Shown here: positions 9,203-16,601 of the stretch, in pieces
How positions within the stretch are numbered: the stretch's first letter is position 1
Layout of the letters: every line of letters begins with the position of its first letter
Source of the DNA: Bacteroides_E sp964522975
Lineage (GTDB): Bacteria > Bacteroidota > Bacteroidia > Bacteroidales > Bacteroidaceae
DNA: 64,000 bases
Direction: 5' to 3'
Assembly: GCA_964522975.1 (NCBI GenBank)
Contig: CAZFXK010000001.1
Coordinates: 1 to 64,000, forward strand
Notes under the pieces: model-generated
The model's database searches: none
What the model was told of the DNA's origin: nothing
What the model saw: only the letters and a program-made list of their open reading frames with translations
Made by a program: the position numbers and the translations under genes

Positions 9203-9234
9203 TTTGTTTTTAATAAAGAAAAACAGTACTTTTG
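9203..9234 (+). promoter_or_regulatory. rplM operon promoter
   Basis: The -33 element is TTTG (9203-9206), the spacer is 20 bp, and the -7 element is TACTTTTG (9227-9234), an excellent Bacteroidetes consensus match. It predicts a 5' leader of about 130 nt before rplM. Confidence 0.8.
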
Positions 9235-9261
9235 CAAGCCGATTATTATCTCGAATAGAGT

Positions 9262-9334
9262 TATTATTCACAATAATAAGCATTTACATGTTATTCCGTG
9301 ATGTGAATCTTAATCATTAGCCGAGTGAATAATA
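9262..9334 (+). promoter_or_regulatory. Structured 5' leader of the rplM-rpsI operon
   Basis: TATTATTCAC at 9262-9271 is perfectly complementary to GTGAATAATA at 9325-9334. This closes a 53-nt interior that contains further short pairings (AATAA/TTATT). It lies between the predicted promoter and the GTG start of rplM. Ribosomal-protein operons often carry autoregulatory leaders that bind one of their products; that role is inferred here from position only. Confidence 0.5.
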
Positions 9335-9371
9335 GAATTAATTTAAGTAATAATAAACAAAACAATTAAAA

Positions 9372-9833
9372 GTGGATACTTTAAGTTATAAAACAGTTTC
9401 TGCAAATCAAACCACAGCAAATAAAGAGTGGGTTATTGTAGACGCAACCGATCAAGTTTTAGGACGCTTGTGCTCAAAGGTAGCAAAAATCTTAAGAGGA
9501 AAGTATAAACCCAATTTTACTCCTCATGTTGATTGTGGTGATAATGTAATCATCATCAATGCTGATAAAGTTAAGATGACAGGCAATAAATGGAATGATA
9601 GAGTATATTTAACTTACTCTGGTTATCCAGGTGGTCAAAAAGAAATGTCTCCTGCTCGTTTACAAGCAAAACCTAATGGAGATGATAAGCTTTTTAGAAA
9701 AGTTGTGAAAGGAATGTTACCTAAAAATAAACTAGGTGCACAGCTATTGGGTAATCTGTATGTATATGCTGGAGAAGATCATAAGCATGAAGCTCAAAGC
9801 CCTAAAAAAATTGATATAAACTCACTTAAATAA
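9372..9833 (+). CDS. rplM: 50S ribosomal protein L13 (uL13)
   Basis: Large-subunit ribosomal protein. The 153 residues contain the L13 core: WVIVDATDQVLGRLCSKVAKILRGKYKPNF near the N-terminus and the GNKWNDRVYLTYSGYPGG region in the middle. The start is a GTG at 9372; no ATG is available upstream in frame, and the N-terminus MDTLSYKTVS fits Bacteroidales L13. It is followed after 6 bp by rpsI, the conserved L13-S9 pair, and then by rpsB and tsf in the same direction. A structured leader precedes it. Confidence 0.97.
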   Translation: MDTLSYKTVSANQTTANKEWVIVDATDQVLGRLCSKVAKILRGKYKPNFTPHVDCGDNVIIINADKVKMTGNKWNDRVYLTYSGYPGGQKEMSPARLQAKPNGDDKLFRKVVKGMLPKNKLGAQLLGNLYVYAGEDHKHEAQSPKKIDINSLK

Positions 9834-9839
9834 TAGATA

Positions 9840-10226
9840 ATGGAAGTAGTAAACGCATTAGGTAGACGTAAACGCGCTATTGCTCGCATATTCGTAACTG
9901 AAGGTACCGGAAAGATTACTATTAATAAAAGAGATTTAGAAGTATATTTCCCTTCCGGGATTTTACAATATGTTGTTAAACAACCTCTTGTTGCAGTAGA
10001 AGCTGAAGGTAAATATGATATAAACGTAAATCTTAATGGAGGAGGCTATACCGGTCAATCACAAGCTTTGCGCTTAGCAATTGCTCGTGCTCTTGTGAAA
10101 ATTAATCCGGAAGATAAAGCTGCTCTTCGTGCTGAAGGATTTATGACTCGTGATTCTCGTTCTGTTGAACGTAAAAAACCAGGTCAACCTAAAGCTCGTA
10201 AGAAATTCCAATTCAGTAAGCGTTAA
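9840..10226 (+). CDS. rpsI: 30S ribosomal protein S9 (uS9)
   Basis: Small-subunit protein whose C-terminal tail reaches the P-site tRNA. The 128 residues include the N-terminal ALGRRKRAIARIF signature, the GGGYTGQSQALRLAIARAL motif and the basic tail ending KARKKFQFSKR, which carries the conserved terminal Lys-Arg. It starts 6 bp after rplM and is certainly co-transcribed with it. A 131-bp gap with RNA-structure potential separates it from rpsB. Confidence 0.97.
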   Translation: MEVVNALGRRKRAIARIFVTEGTGKITINKRDLEVYFPSGILQYVVKQPLVAVEAEGKYDINVNLNGGGYTGQSQALRLAIARALVKINPEDKAALRAEGFMTRDSRSVERKKPGQPKARKKFQFSKR

Positions 10227-10252
10227 TAAATGCTTTACTGTTTGGGTAAGCC

Positions 10253-10317
10253 GTTTAGTATCTAAACTTCCAAGACTTCTTATCGTAAAGAAAAGAACTA
10301 CTTGGTAGTTGGTTTAG
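10253..10317 (+). promoter_or_regulatory. Candidate rpsB leader with alternative stems
   Basis: GTTTAG (10253-10258) can pair with CTAAAC (10262-10267). The same CTAAAC can instead pair with a second GTTTAG at 10312-10317, enclosing CCAAG (10270-10274)/CTTGG (10301-10305). Two mutually exclusive folds just upstream of rpsB suggest autoregulation by S2. This is inference from base pairing. Confidence 0.45.
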
Positions 10318-10357
10318 AATGAAACATAAAAGAAAGTAAACGATTAATAAATAAAAA

Positions 10358-11242
10358 ATGTCAAGAATTACATTTGATCAATTATTAGAAGCAGGTTCAC
10401 ATTTTGGACACTTAAGAAGAAAGTGGAATCCTGCAATGGCTCCTTATATCTTTATGGAGCGCAATGGTATTCATATCATAGATTTACATAAAACAGCAGC
10501 AAAAGTTGATGAGGCTGCTGAAGCTTTAAAACAAATTGCAAAGTCCGGAAAGAAAATTCTTTTTGTTGCTACTAAAAAGCAGGCAAAACAAATTGTTGCT
10601 GAAAAAGCAGAAGCTGTAAATATGCCTTATGTTGTTGAGCGTTGGCCGGGTGGTATGTTAACCAACTTTCCAACTATTCGTAAGGCTGTTAAGAAAATGT
10701 CTACTATTGACCGCTTGACTAGTGATGGCACATACGATAACTTATCAAAGAGAGAGAAGTTGCAAATTGAAAGACAACGTACAAAGTTAGAGAAGAACTT
10801 GGGTTCAATTGCTGATTTGACTCGTTTGCCTGCTGCTCTTTTTGTAGTAGACGTAATGAAAGAGAATATTGCAGTTCGCGAGGCTAACCGTTTGGGTATT
10901 CCTATTTTTGCGATGGTTGACACAAATTCAGATCCTAGTAATGTGGACTTTGTCATCCCTGCAAATGATGACGCAACTAAATCAATTGAATTAATTATTG
11001 ATGTTTGTTGTGCTGCTATTCAAGAAGGTTTGACTGAGCGTCAAGCTGAGAAAGTAGATATGGAAGCTGCAGGAGAAGGCCCTAAAACTAAGAAAAAAGC
11101 AACTAAAGCAAGAGTGCAAAAAGTTGATGAGGTTGCTGAAGAGAAATCTGAAGTTGAGCCGGCAGAGGTAGAGAAGAAAGAAGAAGCAAACAAAGAAGAA
11201 GATAAGGCTGAGGTTCAAAAAGAAAACGAACCAGAAGCTTAA
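10358..11242 (+). CDS. rpsB: 30S ribosomal protein S2 (uS2)
   Basis: Small-subunit protein needed for S1 docking. The S2 fold covers about residues 1-230 (LLEAGSHFGHLRRKWNPAMAP; VERWPGGMLTNF; PIFAMVDTNSDPSNVDFVIPANDDA). A 60-residue C-terminal tail of alternating Lys/Glu/Ala then makes the protein 294 residues, long for S2; such charged tails are seen in Bacteroidetes. It lies upstream of tsf as in most bacteria. The 131-bp leader can form alternative stems. Confidence 0.96.
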   Translation: MSRITFDQLLEAGSHFGHLRRKWNPAMAPYIFMERNGIHIIDLHKTAAKVDEAAEALKQIAKSGKKILFVATKKQAKQIVAEKAEAVNMPYVVERWPGGMLTNFPTIRKAVKKMSTIDRLTSDGTYDNLSKREKLQIERQRTKLEKNLGSIADLTRLPAALFVVDVMKENIAVREANRLGIPIFAMVDTNSDPSNVDFVIPANDDATKSIELIIDVCCAAIQEGLTERQAEKVDMEAAGEGPKTKKKATKARVQKVDEVAEEKSEVEPAEVEKKEEANKEEDKAEVQKENEPEA

Positions 11243-11252
11243 AAATATTATT

Positions 11253-11316
11253 AGCCAATGGTTGGGATGAGGTGAAATGTAAGTAATTACATTTATTCTT
11301 GTCCTAATTATTGGCT
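11253..11316 (+). promoter_or_regulatory. Long imperfect hairpin between rpsB and tsf
   Basis: AGCCAAT (11253-11259) pairs with ATTGGCT (11310-11316), and the inner AAATGTAA (11275-11282) pairs with TTACATTT (11287-11294). No long T-run follows. It may be a partial terminator or an RNA processing site that sets the rpsB to tsf ratio. Confidence 0.5.
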
Positions 11317-11356
11317 TTCCTTACTATAAATATTAAACCGCTTAAATAAATATATT

Positions 11357-12178
11357 ATGGCTGTATCAATGGCAGATATTAAGCATCTACGTAAGTTGAC
11401 AGGTGCTGGAATGATGGATTGTAAAAATGCATTAGAAGAAGCTAATGGTGATTTTGATAAAGCAGTAGAGATTATCCGAAAAAAAGGACAGGCTGTTGCT
11501 GCAAAACGTTCTGATCGTGATGCTTCAGAAGGTTGTGTTGCAGCTAAATCTACGGGTAAAAAAGCAACTATGATTGCTTTGAAGTGTGAAACAGATTTTG
11601 TTGCTAAGAATGAAGCTTTCATGGCTTTAACTGAGCAAATCTTGGATTTAGCGATTAAAAATGAAGCTACTTCTTTACAAGAGGTTGAGGCTTTAAAATT
11701 AGGAGATATAACTGTAGCTGAAGCTGTAACTGAGCGTAGTGGCGTTACCGGAGAAAAAATGGAATTAGATGGCTATAGTATTGTAGAAGGTGAATCTACT
11801 GCAATCTATATTCATATGGGAAATAAATTGGGAACCATTGTTTCTTTCAATCAAGAAGTTGCAGAGCAGGTGGGACGTGAAGTTGCCATGCAAATTGCAG
11901 CAATGAATCCTATAGCTGTTGATGTGGATAGTATTCCGGCTGATGTTCTTGAACGTGAAAAGAAAGTTGCTGCAGAGAAGGCTCGTGAAGAGGGTAAACC
12001 TGAAAACTTGATTGATCGTATTGTTCAAGGCCGTATCAATAAGTTTTATAGTGAAGTTTGTCTATTAAGACAAGATTATGTAAAAGATTCAAGTATGACC
12101 GTTGCTGCATTTTTAGATAAGCAAAATAAAGGACTTACAGTTGTCGATTTTAAACGCTTCTCTTTAGATCAAGAGTAA
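11357..12178 (+). CDS. tsf: Translation elongation factor Ts
   Basis: Nucleotide exchange factor for EF-Tu. An N-terminal UBA domain (IKHLRKLTGAGMMDCKNALEEANGDFDKA) is followed by the core with KCETDFVAKNEAFMAL, the EF-Tu contact signature. The length is 273 residues. This is the shorter form; from memory some Bacteroides EF-Ts proteins are near 330 residues, with an insertion in the coiled-coil region. The C-terminus DFKRFSLDQE matches the Bacteroidales family. ATG 11357 is chosen because MAVSMADIK is the usual N-terminus. A strong terminator follows. Confidence 0.95.
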   Translation: MAVSMADIKHLRKLTGAGMMDCKNALEEANGDFDKAVEIIRKKGQAVAAKRSDRDASEGCVAAKSTGKKATMIALKCETDFVAKNEAFMALTEQILDLAIKNEATSLQEVEALKLGDITVAEAVTERSGVTGEKMELDGYSIVEGESTAIYIHMGNKLGTIVSFNQEVAEQVGREVAMQIAAMNPIAVDVDSIPADVLEREKKVAAEKAREEGKPENLIDRIVQGRINKFYSEVCLLRQDYVKDSSMTVAAFLDKQNKGLTVVDFKRFSLDQE

Positions 12179-12200
12179 TAGTGTAAAAAATATTCGAAAT

Positions 12201-12235
12201 AAAAAGGGCCATTCAATTGAATGGTCCTTTTTATT
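12201..12235 (+). terminator. tsf operon terminator
   Basis: An almost perfect palindrome, AAAAAGG(G)CCATTCAA / TTGAATGG(T)CCTTTTT, ends in T5. It begins 22 bp after the tsf stop. Confidence 0.9.
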
Positions 12236-12354
12236 GGCGCTGTCTAATAATATTGTGTAAATTTAAAACTGTTGGTATGATTACTTGGAGTTTTTTATTT
12301 ATGTATAAACTTGATAAAAGCTTAATTATGGATAGTGCTTATTGAATTCAATGT

Positions 12355-12702
12355 TTATCCTTTAGGTTTTGTTTGAGTATATCCTTTTTGCTTTAAAAAG
12401 TTTACTATTAATTCTTTAAAATCTCCCTGAATTATTATTTCTCCGGCTTTTGATGAGCCTCCTACACCACATTTGTTTTTTAATGACTTTTCAAGTTCAC
12501 GTAAATCCTCTTTTGTTCCAATAAATCCGGAAATAAGGGTAACTACTTTTCCCCCTCTATTTTTTCGATCAGTTTGCACTCTTAGTTTTTGTTGTTGAGG
12601 AGGCAGTGTTTCAACTTCTTCCTCTTGATCGACCGCATATTCATAATCGGGATTTGTGGAATAAACTACATTTAAACGATCTTTCCAATCTTGCTTTTTC
12701 AT
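12355..12702 (-). CDS. yciH: SUI1/eIF1-like translation factor (YciH family)
   Basis: A 115-residue protein whose second half is an SUI1 domain: QTDRKNRGGKVVTLISGFIG, then LRELEKSLKNKCGVGGSSKAGEIIIQGD. The first 45 residues are variable and partly acidic. Bacterial YciH proteins resemble eIF1 and have been linked to initiation fidelity under stress; the role is not firmly established. It stands alone on the minus strand between the tsf terminator and the divergent rex gene. Confidence 0.88.
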   Translation of the reverse strand: MKKQDWKDRLNVVYSTNPDYEYAVDQEEEVETLPPQQQKLRVQTDRKNRGGKVVTLISGFIGTKEDLRELEKSLKNKCGVGGSSKAGEIIIQGDFKELIVNFLKQKGYTQTKPKG

Positions 12703-12847
12703 AAGAATCCAAGTTAAAATTAATCAAACATACCTTTTTATTTTAAGATAGTAATAATTCTTGTTGATTTAATCTAAAAGCCCCCTCTAAAACTCCCGAC
12801 TATTAATAAAAAAATTGTATTTTTACAGGCTAAAGAGAACAAAGATT

Positions 12848-13504
12848 ATGAGTACTCCAAGTGAACAGCTAAAGAAAGTAAAAGTGCCAGAGCCGACCCT
12901 TCGCAGATTGCCATGGTATCTTTCTAATGTCCGCTTACTTAAAAAAGAGGGTGTAGAATACGTTTCTTCTACACAAATAGCCAAAGAAATTAATATTGAC
13001 GCATCTAAAGTGGCTAAAGACCTTTCGTATGTAAATATTTCGGGACGTACTAGAGTGGGTTATCATACGGATACCATGATTCAGGTTTTGGAGGACTTCT
13101 TAGGTTTTTCTACGGTACACAAAGCTTTTTTATTCGGTGTAGGTAGTTTAGGGGGTGCACTATTAGGAGATTCCGGATTGTCTCAGTTTGGATTGAATAT
13201 TGTCGGTGCTTTTGATGTCGATCCAAAGAAAGTAGGACAAAGAATAAACAATATTCCTATCTATCATACAGATGAATTTGAGCAACTGATGAAAGAAGAT
13301 CGGGTAAATATTGGAGTTTTAACGGTACCCATTGAAAAGGCACAAAACATAACCGATCGTATTATAGCCGGTGGTATTCAAGCCTTATGGAATTTTACTC
13401 CCGTACGTATTCGCGTGCCGGAAGACATAGTAGTTCAAAACACCTCTTTATATGCTCATCTGGCTGTGATGTTTAATCGTTTGGACTTTAATGAAAATCG
13501 ATGA
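12848..13504 (+). CDS. rex: Redox-sensing transcriptional repressor Rex
   Basis: DNA-binding repressor that senses NADH/NAD+ and controls fermentation and respiration genes. It has an N-terminal winged helix (PEPTLRRLPWYLSNVRLLKKEG, then SSTQIAKEINIDASKVAKDLSYV). A Rossmann domain follows with GVGSLGGALL, and a C-terminal helix for domain swapping (ALWNFTPVRI). With ATG 12848 the protein has 218 residues, starting MSTPSEQLKKVKVPEP. An in-frame TTG at 12815 is less likely. The stop overlaps the next ATG (ATGA, 13501-13504), so translation is coupled to the FAH-family gene. Confidence 0.93.
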   Translation: MSTPSEQLKKVKVPEPTLRRLPWYLSNVRLLKKEGVEYVSSTQIAKEINIDASKVAKDLSYVNISGRTRVGYHTDTMIQVLEDFLGFSTVHKAFLFGVGSLGGALLGDSGLSQFGLNIVGAFDVDPKKVGQRINNIPIYHTDEFEQLMKEDRVNIGVLTVPIEKAQNITDRIIAGGIQALWNFTPVRIRVPEDIVVQNTSLYAHLAVMFNRLDFNENR

Positions 13505-14115
13505 AGATTATTGGGGTTGGCATGAATTATGCCTTACATAAGGAGGAACTGAAAGACAATAGTGCTACGGTTAATCCTATTATTTTTATGAAGCCAGAAT
13601 CAGCTTTATTAAAAGAGGGGAAGCCGTTTTTTATTCCTGATTTTGCCACTGATTTTCAGTATGAAACTGAGTTGGTAGTCCGTATTAATCGATTAGGGAA
13701 GAATATAGCAAGCCGCTTTGCTTCGCGTTATTATGAAGAGGTAACCGTAGGAATCGATTTGACAGCAAGAGATTTACAAAACGAATTCAGAGCAGGGGGA
13801 TTACCTTGGGAATTGGCTAAGGGATTTGATGGTTCGGCTGTTATTGGCGATTTTATTCCTGTAAATCAATATGAAGATATTCAGAAAATTCACTTTTCAT
13901 TAAGATTAGAGGAGGATGTATTGCAAAAAGGGTATACCGGTGACATGCTTTTTAGTGTAGATGAAATCATAGCGTATGTAAGTCGATTCATGACCCTGAA
14001 AATAGGCGATTTGATTTTTACAGGAACGCCTCAAGGTGTTGGTTCAATAAGTATAGGGCAAGAGTTAGAAGGATATCTTGAAGATAAAAAAGTATTGCAT
14101 CTTCCTGTTCGATAA
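13501..14115 (+). CDS. Fumarylacetoacetate hydrolase (FAH) family enzyme
   Basis: A 204-residue single-domain FAH fold. Metal-binding and active-site motifs are visible: KPESALL near residue 30, DFQYETELVVRI with the metal-binding acidic residues, VGIDLTARDLQ, KGFDGSAVIGDF and the C-terminal TGTPQGVG. Family members are acylpyruvate hydrolases, oxaloacetate tautomerases or decarboxylases; the substrate is not determined here. It overlaps rex by 4 bp and precedes ispF by 13 bp, so the three form an operon. Confidence 0.9.
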   Translation: MKIIGVGMNYALHKEELKDNSATVNPIIFMKPESALLKEGKPFFIPDFATDFQYETELVVRINRLGKNIASRFASRYYEEVTVGIDLTARDLQNEFRAGGLPWELAKGFDGSAVIGDFIPVNQYEDIQKIHFSLRLEEDVLQKGYTGDMLFSVDEIIAYVSRFMTLKIGDLIFTGTPQGVGSISIGQELEGYLEDKKVLHLPVR

Positions 14116-14128
14116 ATAAATTTAAGAT

Positions 14129-14608
14129 ATGAAAATACGGGTGGGTTTTGGTTATGATGTGCATCGTTTTGCTGAACATAGAGATCTATGGCTTGGTGGA
14201 ATTAAAATTGAATATGTTAAAGGATTAGAAGGCCATTCGGATGCTGACGTATTGATTCATGTTATTTGTGATGCTCTTTTAGGGGCTGCAAATTTACGAG
14301 ATATCGGTTATCAATTTCCTGATACGGCTGCTGAATATAAAGATGTTGATAGCAAATTATTACTCAAACGTGTAATGGAATTACTCAAGGAAAAAGAATA
14401 TCTATTAGGTAATATTGATGTTACGATTTGTGCCGAGCAGCCTAAATTGAATCCCCATATTCCCATGATGAAAGAAACGTTAGCAGCTATCATGGAAATT
14501 GAGGAGGAAGATATTTCCATCAAAGCAACTACAACCGAACGATTAGGCTTTGTGGGGAGAGAAGAGGGGATTGCAGCCTATGCTACGGTTTTAATATACA
14601 AAGACTAA
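14129..14608 (+). CDS. ispF: 2-C-methyl-D-erythritol 2,4-cyclodiphosphate synthase
   Basis: Fifth enzyme of the MEP isoprenoid pathway; it makes MEcPP with release of CMP. The 159 residues carry the metal ligands in GYDVHRF (Asp and His) and the family signature HSDADVLIHVICDALLG. The C-terminal TTTERLGFVGREEGIAAYA completes the active site between trimer subunits. The length is standard. It is the last gene of the rex-FAH-ispF unit; the next gene is on the other strand. Confidence 0.96.
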   Translation: MKIRVGFGYDVHRFAEHRDLWLGGIKIEYVKGLEGHSDADVLIHVICDALLGAANLRDIGYQFPDTAAEYKDVDSKLLLKRVMELLKEKEYLLGNIDVTICAEQPKLNPHIPMMKETLAAIMEIEEEDISIKATTTERLGFVGREEGIAAYATVLIYKD

Positions 14609-14664
14609 TTCCCACTAAAATTTTTTCAGTCGAATCTATTTTATTTAGATTGTAACCCCATGCT

Positions 14665-15126
14665 TTATAAGGTGATTCGCATAGTTACCATTTGTTCTTT
14701 AAATCCTTGTCCCTTGAATAATTGAATGGCATTGGTGTTTCTTGCTAGTACATTCAAGTCCAAAAATCTTAAGTCCCTACTTCTGGTCCACTCCTTGGCC
14801 TGATTTATAAGAGCTTTGGCGACTCCTTTATTTCTATATTCATCTTGTACCATTATATCCATAAGGTATGCATAGTTATATTGCACAAAGCAGTTATAAG
14901 GAAGAGTTAACTGTTCACAAAGCACCATAAATCCTATGACTTTTTTGTTTTCTTCTGCCACTATTATATCGGCAGTGTCCGAGTCCATCATTTCCTGAAA
15001 AAAATCCTCTTCTTGTTCCGCTTCTCTTATGATATCGGGTTGTATGTTAGCCATTAGGCTAAAGAATTCACGATAGAGTTTTTTTATTTGTGGAATATCT
15101 TTTTCTTCTGCAACTCTTATATTCAT
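14665..15126 (-). CDS. GNAT family N-acetyltransferase
   Basis: A 153-residue single GNAT domain beginning MNIRVAEEKDIPQIKKLY. The acetyl-CoA-binding motif A is visible as MVQDEYRNKGVAKALINQAKEW, and motif B as LDLNVLARNTNAIQLFKGQGF. The acceptor substrate is unknown. The gene is monocistronic, convergent with ispF and divergent from mnmA. A phased repeat array lies 193 bp upstream of its start. Confidence 0.9.
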   Translation of the reverse strand: MNIRVAEEKDIPQIKKLYREFFSLMANIQPDIIREAEQEEDFFQEMMDSDTADIIVAEENKKVIGFMVLCEQLTLPYNCFVQYNYAYLMDIMVQDEYRNKGVAKALINQAKEWTRSRDLRFLDLNVLARNTNAIQLFKGQGFKEQMVTMRITL

Positions 15127-15318
15127 ATGCTTATCCTTGATTTTGATGTTTTTAATGGGATATGGAATTCAAGTACTGTTTCATCATGAAACGTTCGTTA
15201 AAATAAATAATACTTAGGATGTGGACAAGCCTAATGATTGATTATATTTTCAATGTTCTTTATATAGATGAAAAAATATAAAAATCGTATCTTAGAGCCT
15301 TGTAATAAGTTCCCTCGT

Positions 15319-15400
15319 CGGTCTGGGATCGACGGGGTGTTAGTCCCAGACCGACGGCACCTCTCTCCCAGACTGAACGGATAAAGGTCCCAGACCTTTA
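15319..15400. repeat. Phased palindrome array, copy 2 (four units, 22-bp period)
   Basis: Unit centres lie at 15325, 15347, 15369 and 15391, again exactly 22 bp apart. Central triplets read TGG, CCA, CCA, CCA. The fourth unit is extended to a perfect 8-3-8 palindrome, TAAAGGTC-CCA-GACCTTTA (15382-15400). CCTCGTCGGTCTGGGA (15313-15328) is identical to 4909-4924 in copy 1. It lies in the divergent gap between the GNAT gene and mnmA. Confidence 0.9.
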
Positions 15401-15512
15401 AAAATTGACGGTGCGTTTTTGAGTAATCCATCTATTGGGAAAAGAGAGGCTTATTCTATGAATCATAAGTTCAATGGAGATTACATTCTTCATCAAGAGG
15501 ATAAAAGTAAGA

Positions 15513-16601
15513 ATGAAAGATAAAAATAAAAGAGTACTTGTAGGAGTAAGTGGAGGTATAGACAGTACTGCCGCCTGTTTAATGCTTCAAGAGCAAGGTT
15601 ATGAGGTGATAGGCTTAACTTTGCAAGTGTGGGGTGAGGCTCCGGAAGAAGCAAAAGAGATGGCGGATAAAATAGGCATAGAACACCACATCATTGATGA
15701 AAGAGATCTTTTTCAAAAAACAATCATTGCTTCTTTTTTGCAAGAGTATAGATTGGGTAGAACACCCAATCCTTGTGTTATGTGTAATCCTTTATTTAAG
15801 TTTCGGGTTTTAACCGAGTGGGCCGATAAACTAGAATGTCAATGGATTGCCACAGGACATTATATCCGTATCAATAACAAGAATGGAAAATTCTATTTAA
15901 GAGTAGGAGAAGATGAAAAGAAAGATCAATCTTATTTCTTATGGCGGGTAGGACAAGAAGTTTTAAAAAGAACCCTTTTCCCATTAGGTGAATTCCATAA
16001 AACAGAAGTTAGAGAGTATCTAAGAAAAAAAGGATTTGAAGAAAAATCTCAAGGAGATGAAAGTATGGAAGTCTGTTTTATAAAATCGGATTATCGTGAT
16101 TTTTTAAAAGAACAATGTCCCGATTTAGATAAAGAAGTGGGCCCCGGATTGTTTGTTAGTAAAACCGGTGAGAAGTTGGGTGAACATAAAGGATTTCCCT
16201 ATTATACCATTGGTCAACGTAAAGGTTTGGGCATTGCATTGGGTGAGCCGGCTTATGTATTAAAGTTGAACCCGGATAAAAACACCGTGATGTTAGGAAA
16301 TCAGGAAGATTTAATGGTTTCTGCTATGTTAACCGAAAAGCCTAAGCTTGTTGATAGAGAAGAATTCCTGTCCTGTAAAAACCTTTCGGTTAGAATACGT
16401 TATCGGAGTAAACCCATTCCTTGTTCTGTGCGGTTTTTAGAGGACGAAAGGCTTTTAGTGCATTTTGGCTATCCGGCATCTGCCGTAACTCCCGGACAAT
16501 CGGCTGTTTTTTATGATGAGGATCGTGTCTTGGGAGGAGCCATAATCGATTTTCAACGCGGTGTGCAATGGATTGTAGAACAACAAAAAATGAATAAATA
16601 A
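15513..16601 (+). CDS. mnmA: tRNA-specific 2-thiouridylase
   Basis: Thiolates uridine 34 of tRNA-Lys, -Glu and -Gln. It has a PP-loop ATP-binding motif near the N-terminus (GVSGGIDSTAA), a catalytic Cys in NPCVMCNPLFKF and a second Cys in MEVCFIKSDYRDFL. C-terminal beta-barrel domains begin near YTIGQRKGLGIALGEP. The start at 15513 (MKDKNKRVLVGV, 362 residues) fits the family; an upstream in-frame ATG at 15474 would add 13 residues with no conservation. Bacteroidales often carry two MnmA-type paralogues, so a second copy may exist elsewhere. The subtilase gene follows immediately. Confidence 0.93.
   Translation: MKDKNKRVLVGVSGGIDSTAACLMLQEQGYEVIGLTLQVWGEAPEEAKEMADKIGIEHHIIDERDLFQKTIIASFLQEYRLGRTPNPCVMCNPLFKFRVLTEWADKLECQWIATGHYIRINNKNGKFYLRVGEDEKKDQSYFLWRVGQEVLKRTLFPLGEFHKTEVREYLRKKGFEEKSQGDESMEVCFIKSDYRDFLKEQCPDLDKEVGPGLFVSKTGEKLGEHKGFPYYTIGQRKGLGIALGEPAYVLKLNPDKNTVMLGNQEDLMVSAMLTEKPKLVDREEFLSCKNLSVRIRYRSKPIPCSVRFLEDERLLVHFGYPASAVTPGQSAVFYDEDRVLGGAIIDFQRGVQWIVEQQKMNK

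Noticed and set aside
15231..15431. Minus-strand 66-codon frame over array copy 2
   Set aside because: It consists of repeat sequence and AT-rich DNA, with no family resemblance or codon pattern.
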